The notes under the pieces: generated by a model | Told to the model about the DNA's origin: nothing | Database searches by the model: none | Seen by the model: only the letters and a program-made list of their open reading frames with translations | NCBI GenBank assembly: GCA_003135495.1 | Contig: PLBX01000424.1 | Span: 2,136-11,048 of the forward strand | DNA length: 8,913 bases | From: Acidobacteriaceae bacterium | GTDB lineage: Bacteria > Acidobacteriota > Terriglobia > Terriglobales > Acidobacteriaceae | Direction: 5' to 3' | Shown here: one piece after another, positions 6,350 to 8,913 of the stretch | Numbering within the stretch: the first letter of the stretch is position 1 | Layout of the letters: the number at the start of each line of letters is the position of its first letter | Made by a program: the position numbers and the translations under genes

Positions 6350-6374
6350 CGTGTCCAATGCTCTCGCAAGATAG
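6350..6374 (+). promoter_or_regulatory. Conserved upstream boxes of RNA cassette A
   Basis: CGTGTC (6350-6355), 14 bp, then GATAG (6370-6374), then 9 bp to the first base of the tRNA-like element. The same words at exactly the same spacing precede cassette B (6661-6685), while the bases between differ. The GATAG box is where a -10 element would sit for a start near the acceptor stem. The -35-like box does not resemble TTGACA. Confidence 0.4.
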
Positions 6375-6383
6375 ACCGCGTCT

Positions 6384-6472
6384 GGAGGGCGTTGCCAGTG
6401 GGTACTGGACGCTGTTTATCAAACAGTCGAGTGGCCTAGTCAGCCATTACGGTTCAAGTCCGTCGTCCTCCG
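6384..6472 (+). ncRNA. tRNA-like RNA element, cassette A
   Basis: The 89 nt fold like a tRNA with a long variable arm. The acceptor stem is GGAGGGCG (6384-6391) / CGTCCTCC (6464-6471), 8 bp with one G-U. The D-like arm is CCAG / CTGG (6395-6398 / 6405-6408) with GG in the loop. The anticodon-like arm is CTGT / ACAG (6412-6415 / 6423-6426) with loop TTATCAA. The variable arm is TGGC / GCCA (6432-6435 / 6443-6446). The T arm is ACGG-TTCAAGT-CCGT (6449-6463). Base 73 is G, followed by CAC rather than an encoded CCA. The D arm is not canonical and the anticodon would be AUC, which bacteria do not normally use, so a decoding tRNA is unlikely. A diverged copy lies at 6695. An extended complementarity to the RNA at 6515 is described there. 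Confidence 0.65.
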
Positions 6473-6499
6473 CACGACCACTCGGCGCAAGGCTTCTTA

Positions 6500-6508
6500 T
6501 GTTATACT
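6500..6508 (+). promoter_or_regulatory. Extended -10 promoter of small RNA A
   Basis: TG-T-TATACT is an extended -10 (TGn plus hexamer) with no recognisable -35, as expected for this promoter class. Transcription should start about 7 bp later, near 6515, exactly where the complementarity to the tRNA-like element begins. Confidence 0.6.
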
Positions 6509-6514
6509 GACGGT

Positions 6515-6580
6515 GTTTGATAAACAGCGTACTTACTGGCAATTTTGCCTGGCCCCGCCTGACTAGCGGGGCTTTTGCTT
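6515..6580 (+). ncRNA. Small RNA A, complementary to tRNA-like element A
   Basis: Predicted transcript of about 60-65 nt from the promoter at 6500 to the terminator at 6552. Its first 27 nt are the reverse complement of 6393-6424 in the tRNA-like element: 14 nt covering the anticodon-like arm pair perfectly (GTTTGATAAACAGC), then a 5-nt bulge in the partner, GTAC, two mismatches and ACTGGCA covering the D arm. After the pairing segment comes a small hairpin GGCAA-TT-TTGCC (6538-6549), then the terminator. Both RNAs are on the same strand, so pairing would act in trans or within one read-through transcript. Function unknown. Boundaries are predicted from promoter and terminator only. Confidence 0.55.
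6552..6576 (+). terminator. Intrinsic terminator of small RNA A
   Basis: Perfect 7-bp stem GCCCCGC (6552-6558) / GCGGGGC (6566-6572), loop CTGACTA, then TTTTGCTTTTC. The stem is identical to that of cassette B. Confidence 0.85.
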
Positions 6581-6660
6581 TTCTAGGCCGGGCCGATATG
6601 CCGCGCGCGGCTGAGCATCGGATGGCTTATCTACTTTGGTGGGATTGTGCTGGATAGCGT

Positions 6661-6685
6661 CGTGTCGAACACTGGATGAGGATAG
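6661..6685 (+). promoter_or_regulatory. Conserved upstream boxes of RNA cassette B
   Basis: CGTGTC (6661-6666), 14 bp, GATAG (6681-6685), 9 bp to the tRNA-like element, at the same spacing as in cassette A. The 6584-6660 stretch between cassettes holds no gene and no obvious repeat. Confidence 0.4.
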
Positions 6686-6694
6686 GTTGGGTCT

Positions 6695-6783
6695 GGAGGA
6701 CGTTGCCAGTGGGTACTGGACGCTACCTGTCAAGTAGTCGAGTGGCTAGGTCAGCCATTACGGTTCGAGTCCGTCGTCCTCCG
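6695..6783 (+). ncRNA. tRNA-like RNA element, cassette B (Asp-like anticodon GUC)
   Basis: The second copy of the 89-nt tRNA-like fold. The acceptor stem is a perfect 8 bp, GGAGGACG (6695-6702) / CGTCCTCC (6775-6782). The D-like arm is CCAG / CTGG (6706-6709 / 6716-6719). The anticodon-like arm is CTAC / GTAG (6723-6726 / 6734-6737) with loop CTGTCAA, giving anticodon GTC. The variable arm is TGGCT / AGCCA (6743-6747 / 6753-6757). The T arm is ACGG-TTCGAGT-CCGT (6760-6774), and base 73 is G followed by CAC. Anticodon GUC with G73 resembles tRNA-Asp, but true tRNA-Asp has a short variable loop, so this is probably a mimic rather than a decoding tRNA. It differs from copy A at 11 of about 92 positions, six of them in the anticodon-like arm, where two base pairs are exchanged with pairing preserved. 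Confidence 0.65.
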
Positions 6784-6808
6784 CACGGCTTCTCGACTTG
6801 CGTTGGTC

Positions 6809-6817
6809 TGCTATAAT
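6809..6817 (+). promoter_or_regulatory. Extended -10 promoter of small RNA B
   Basis: TG-C-TATAAT, a consensus extended -10 with no obvious -35. The predicted start is at about 6824, the first base of the segment complementary to the tRNA-like element B. The -10 is kept in the corresponding place in cassette A although flanking bases differ. Confidence 0.7.
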
Positions 6818-6823
6818 GAATTT

Positions 6824-6890
6824 GCTTGATAGGTAGCGTACCGACTGGCATTTTGACGAGCCCCGCCTGACCAGCGGGGCTTTTGGTTTT
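6824..6890 (+). ncRNA. Small RNA B, complementary to tRNA-like element B
   Basis: Predicted transcript of about 60-65 nt. The 5' segment GCTTGATAGGTAGC pairs with the anticodon-like arm of element B (6722-6735) along all 14 nt if two G-U pairs are allowed, one of them at the first anticodon base. GTACC and ACTGGCA then pair with the D arm, with a 5-nt bulge in the partner as in cassette A. Relative to small RNA A, the 14-nt segment differs at four positions and each is matched by a change in the facing tRNA-like element. It ends in the terminator at 6860. Function unknown; boundaries predicted. Confidence 0.55.
6860..6884 (+). terminator. Intrinsic terminator of small RNA B
   Basis: Perfect 7-bp stem GCCCCGC (6860-6866) / GCGGGGC (6874-6880), loop CTGACCA, then TTTTGGTTTTTG. 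It also lies 16 bp from the stop of the convergent gene at 6901. Confidence 0.88.
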
Positions 6891-6900
6891 TGTAAGGAAT

Positions 6901-7542
6901 TTAGCCTGGGCCACCCGCCTTCCTGATCAGAACAGAAAACTTGGTGATTTCTTTCAAGTCCGGAAATTCCTTGTCTCGCAATCCCCAATGACCGAGACCA
7001 ATCCAGTAAAGCATGTGAATGTACTTGTGATATTCCTCATAAAACTCAGACAAGCTGATACTTGGTCGTTCATGCGTCACGTGGCCGCTGCTTTTATTCC
7101 TGAGTTGCCGAAACTTTTTGGCAAAGTCAGTGGGGACCTTCTCAGGGTAGTAACTAATGTCGTTCTCCCAGGCAGGAGCAGTGCCGGTCTGTATCGCTTG
7201 CCGCCTTGCCGTCAAAATGCGCTGTGCGTGGCCAGCAATATATCGGTCTGCATCTGCCGCTTCTAGCTTTGCTGTGCTCCAATTCTCTCTCGCGAGCGCC
7301 CCCAACATGAATTCATACAGATGATGGATAAATCTGGAATAGGCGTTGTAGGTTTTGTAAGCGACCAGTCGTTTTTCATCTTGCGAGAATGGAGGCTTTC
7401 TCTCCGATTCGGCCTGATCCTTCATGATCATTATCGTTCCGTACGTCTGAAAGTCTTTAAACGCATCTTCGCAGCGCAGGAATTCATGTTTCAGCGCCGT
7501 GCAGTGCGCACTGTCAGTGGCATCTCCAGGTTTGAATTTCAT
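6901..7542 (-). CDS. Uncharacterised helical protein with a HEPN-like motif
   Basis: The 213-residue soluble protein is not one I recognise. It is rich in charged and aromatic residues and looks largely helical, with no signal peptide or membrane segment. Near the C-terminus is QLRNKSSGHVTHERP (Arg148-Asn149 ... His154), fitting the Rx4-6H motif of HEPN ribonucleases, followed by a helix (SLSEFYEEYHKYIHMLYW) as in many HEPN proteins. HEPN domains are metal-independent RNases frequent in toxin-antitoxin, abortive infection and anticodon-nuclease systems. The match is to the motif only. ATG 7542 has a purine-rich GAGAGAG just upstream. It runs toward the two RNA cassettes and ends 9-20 bp from the last terminator; the PD-(D/E)XK-like gene lies 180 bp upstream on the same strand. 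Confidence 0.7.
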   Translation of the reverse strand: MKFKPGDATDSAHCTALKHEFLRCEDAFKDFQTYGTIMIMKDQAESERKPPFSQDEKRLVAYKTYNAYSRFIHHLYEFMLGALARENWSTAKLEAADADRYIAGHAQRILTARRQAIQTGTAPAWENDISYYPEKVPTDFAKKFRQLRNKSSGHVTHERPSISLSEFYEEYHKYIHMLYWIGLGHWGLRDKEFPDLKEITKFSVLIRKAGGPG

Positions 7543-7653
7543 TTCTCTCTCATGTCCAAACTCTTGTGGAGTGTCGCCGGGGCCGCAGGATAATCGGCAC
7601 GTATATTTATGGTACGCCCGCCAAACTCGCGATCACTCCGAACGGTGGAAAGG

Positions 7654-7685
7654 CCCCGCCCAAGCAGAGCTTGGACGGGGCACCC
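7654..7685 (+). repeat. REP-like hairpin R4
   Basis: CCCCG (7654-7658) / CGGGG (7676-7680) with a CC/GA mismatch, then CAAGC / GCTTG (7661-7665 / 7669-7673) with an AGA loop, and the tail CACCC plus TCGG. It has the same build as R3 with a shorter, different upper stem. It sits between the HEPN-like gene and the nuclease-like gene, about 1.6 kb from the transposase. Confidence 0.75.
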
Positions 7686-7722
7686 TCGGGAGTAGGGAGG
7701 GGATTTAGGCTGAGCTGCCCGC

Positions 7723-8520
7723 CTAGGACCATAGTCGAGATGGAAGCAACCCACCGCGATAGGTAACCCGCTGATAAATACCGTCAGGTTCACTCACAAC
7801 GCCAAAGTGCGTGTCGTAAGGACCGCGAAACATTTCGTCTGGAAATGGTATCCGAGACACGCCGTTATGCCAGACGATTACTCGTGGTACCTCGCGGTCA
7901 GGATCGTACTGAGGAATGACATGTTGAGCATGTTCCTGTATCTGCGTGCTGCTCATGCCCGGGTACTCGTGCACCATGTCAAGTAGTCGATGATGGTGTG
8001 GGCGAATCGAATCGAGTGTTATAAGGGCTGAGATTGTGGTGTTCTGTGGGGTGGAACGATTGGGCCGGAGCATTTTGCCTCTACCAAGAAAGGCTTGCTT
8101 TAGTTGGCTTACGTCCCCTGTGCCACAACCCGTATTTATTGGAAAGGTGAAACCCGAATCACCATACATCGAGCCGAGCATCACATAATCCTGGTCGAGC
8201 ATCGCGAATGGTTGGCCTGCGTTATAAAGCACCAGAGCGCAGCAATATTCTTTAAATTGCGTGAATTTATCCCTGCCCTGTTCTATCTTCTCGCGAATTC
8301 CAATATAGGGGTCAAACGCTTGGAACCCGGTTTTGAAAGTTTTCGATGGAGCGAAATCTTTCACGTCCAAAATTATCGTTTGCCCCTTCCATTCGATCGT
8401 GTAGTCCGGGCGCTTACTTTTATTTGCGTGTTGCTTCTCGAACTCGAACGAGATATCAGCAGAATCGAGATAAGATTAAAAGAGCATCTCGCCGGCTGTG
8501 TGCGCATTGTTGTTCGCCAA
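7723..8520 (-). pseudogene. PD-(D/E)XK nuclease-like gene interrupted by one in-frame stop
   Basis: From TTG 8520, with AGGA 5 bp upstream, one frame runs to TAG at 7723-7725 and is broken only by TAA at codon 15 (8478-8476). Around the stop it reads HTAGEMLF*SYLDSADISFEFEK, then SKRPDYTIEWKG and QTIILDVKDF. This is the order expected for a PD-(D/E)XK nuclease: helix with an acidic residue, PD (Asp39), then D-V-K (Asp52, Lys54). The rest (to codon ~265) contains PYIGIREKIEQGRDKFTQFKEY, a stretch common in uncharacterised restriction-like nucleases, and an unassigned C-terminal part. Downstream of the stop there is no ATG/GTG/TTG ahead of TTG 8370, and starting at 8370 would lose the PD motif. 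The gene begins 27 bp after the pdxS stop. It is most simply a recent nonsense pseudogene; recoding or a sequencing error are alternatives. Confidence 0.6.
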
Positions 8521-8547
8521 AGTAGTCCTACTCGGGCAGTCGTCGTC

Positions 8548-8913
8548 TCACCAGCCCCGCGTTTGCAGCAAATGAGCTTCATCAAGCGAAGACACAGCCA
8601 GCCCTTTCATCGCTCCTACCAGATCCTCGCTGACTTCAAGTAACACTTTAGGGTCTTTGAAGTGGGTGGCGGCTTGGACTATGGCTTTCGCGCGCTTCTC
8701 GGCTTCTACGGGGTCGGCGAATTCGGTGGAATTTTTCATGAAGATGCCGCTGCCTACGAAGACGGCTTCGGCTCCTAGTTGCATTACCAGGGAGGCGTCG
8801 GCGGGGGTGGCGATTCCTCCGGCGGAGAAATTTGGGACGGGGAGTTTGCCGTCGCGGGCTACCATTTTGATTAGCTCGTAGGGAGCGCCGTGCTCTTTGG
8901 CTTTGGCGTAGAG
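8548..8913 (-). CDS. pdxS: Pyridoxal 5'-phosphate synthase subunit PdxS, C-terminal part (start beyond window)
   Basis: PdxS is the (beta/alpha)8-barrel synthase that condenses ribose 5-phosphate, glyceraldehyde 3-phosphate and ammonia supplied by PdxT. The frame is open to the right edge, and the visible 121 residues ([16 protein letters not shown]...) match the last third of the family. Landmarks are [20 protein letters not shown], the phosphate-binding [12 protein letters not shown], then [24 protein letters not shown] and a short C-terminal tail ending LLQTRGW. The ATG at 8865 is internal. The stop is TGA at 8550-8548. Only 27 bp separate it from the interrupted nuclease-like gene, and pdxT is 3.6 kb further on. 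Identification is firm. Confidence 0.95.
   Translation of the reverse strand, partial: LYAKAKEHGAPYELIKMVARDGKLPVPNFSAGGIATPADASLVMQLGAEAVFVGSGIFMKNSTEFADPVEAEKRAKAIVQAATHFKDPKVLLEVSEDLVGAMKGLAVSSLDEAHLLQTRGW

Noticed and set aside
6384..6472. Selenocysteine tRNA (8-bp acceptor stem and long variable arm)
   Set aside because: The anticodon position reads ATC or GTC, not TCA, the T stem is only 4 bp, and there are two diverged tandem copies; selC is normally single.
6538..6542. T-box antiterminator reading of the ACTGGCA segment in the small RNAs
   Set aside because: There is no T-box consensus, no Stem I and no downstream regulated gene; the segment is explained by pairing with the D arm of the tRNA-like element.
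6393..6850. Integron attC sites or a MITE with terminal inverted repeats
   Set aside because: The inverted segments lack the attC core words, and copies of one transposon would share the same ends, whereas here the arms differ between copies but covary within each copy.
6384..6890. Retron or CRISPR array
   Set aside because: No reverse transcriptase or Cas gene is present, there are only two units, and the unit structure with its own promoter and terminator does not fit repeat-spacer architecture.
8373..8585. Minus-strand 70-codon frame between pdxS and the nuclease-like gene
   Set aside because: It is the wrong frame: the neighbouring frame carries the nuclease motifs, and its own product is low-complexity Ser/Arg-rich.
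8104..8643. 179-codon plus-strand open frame over the nuclease-like gene and pdxS end
   Set aside because: It overlaps the recognisable PD-(D/E)XK motifs and the PdxS C-terminus on the opposite strand and has no family features itself.

Overview
The window looks like a piece of an acidobacterial (Terriglobia-like) chromosome. This is inferred from the mix of PEP-CTERM sorting signals, GC-rich palindromic intergenic repeats, a REP-associated tyrosine transposase and a pdxS/pdxT pathway; no taxonomic marker gene is present. Coding density is high on the left (1-5000). The right third (5000-8550) is an accessory segment lying between pdxT and pdxS.

Left part: the 3' end of ssb (single-stranded DNA-binding protein), then a pterin-4a-carbinolamine dehydratase gene, a VapBC-type toxin-antitoxin pair (AbrB-fold antitoxin and PIN toxin) with start/stop overlap, and a convergent MFS exporter. 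Two near-identical perfect palindromes (GACGGGCG-RGA-CGCCCGTC) sit in the gaps. Next come two PEP-CTERM genes: a 62-residue protein that is little more than a hydrophobic N-terminus plus sorting signal, and a 192-residue secreted protein followed by an intrinsic terminator.

Middle and right: pdxT (glutaminase of pyridoxal 5'-phosphate synthase) and the 3' part of pdxS (the synthase subunit, running off the right edge) are both on the minus strand but separated by about 3.6 kb. Between them lie a palindrome-rich gap, a RAYT transposase flanked by inverted copies of its probable REP substrate, further copies of that hairpin family, a tandem pair of unusual RNA cassettes (about 6350-6890), an unrecognised helical protein with a HEPN-like RNxxxxH motif, and a PD-(D/E)XK nuclease-like gene interrupted by one in-frame TAA.

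The RNA cassettes are the most unusual content. Each has an 89-nt tRNA-like fold (8-bp acceptor stem, canonical T-loop, anticodon-like arm, long variable arm). About 40 nt further on is an extended -10 promoter whose predicted start falls at the first base of a roughly 65-nt RNA ending in a strong intrinsic terminator. The 5' end of that small RNA is complementary to the D arm and anticodon arm of the tRNA-like element beside it. The two cassettes differ in the anticodon-like arm, and every difference in the small RNA is matched by a complementary difference in its own tRNA-like partner. That covariation argues for a real RNA-RNA pairing. The function is unknown. The nearby HEPN-like and nuclease-like genes suggest, without proving, a defence or toxin-antitoxin role.
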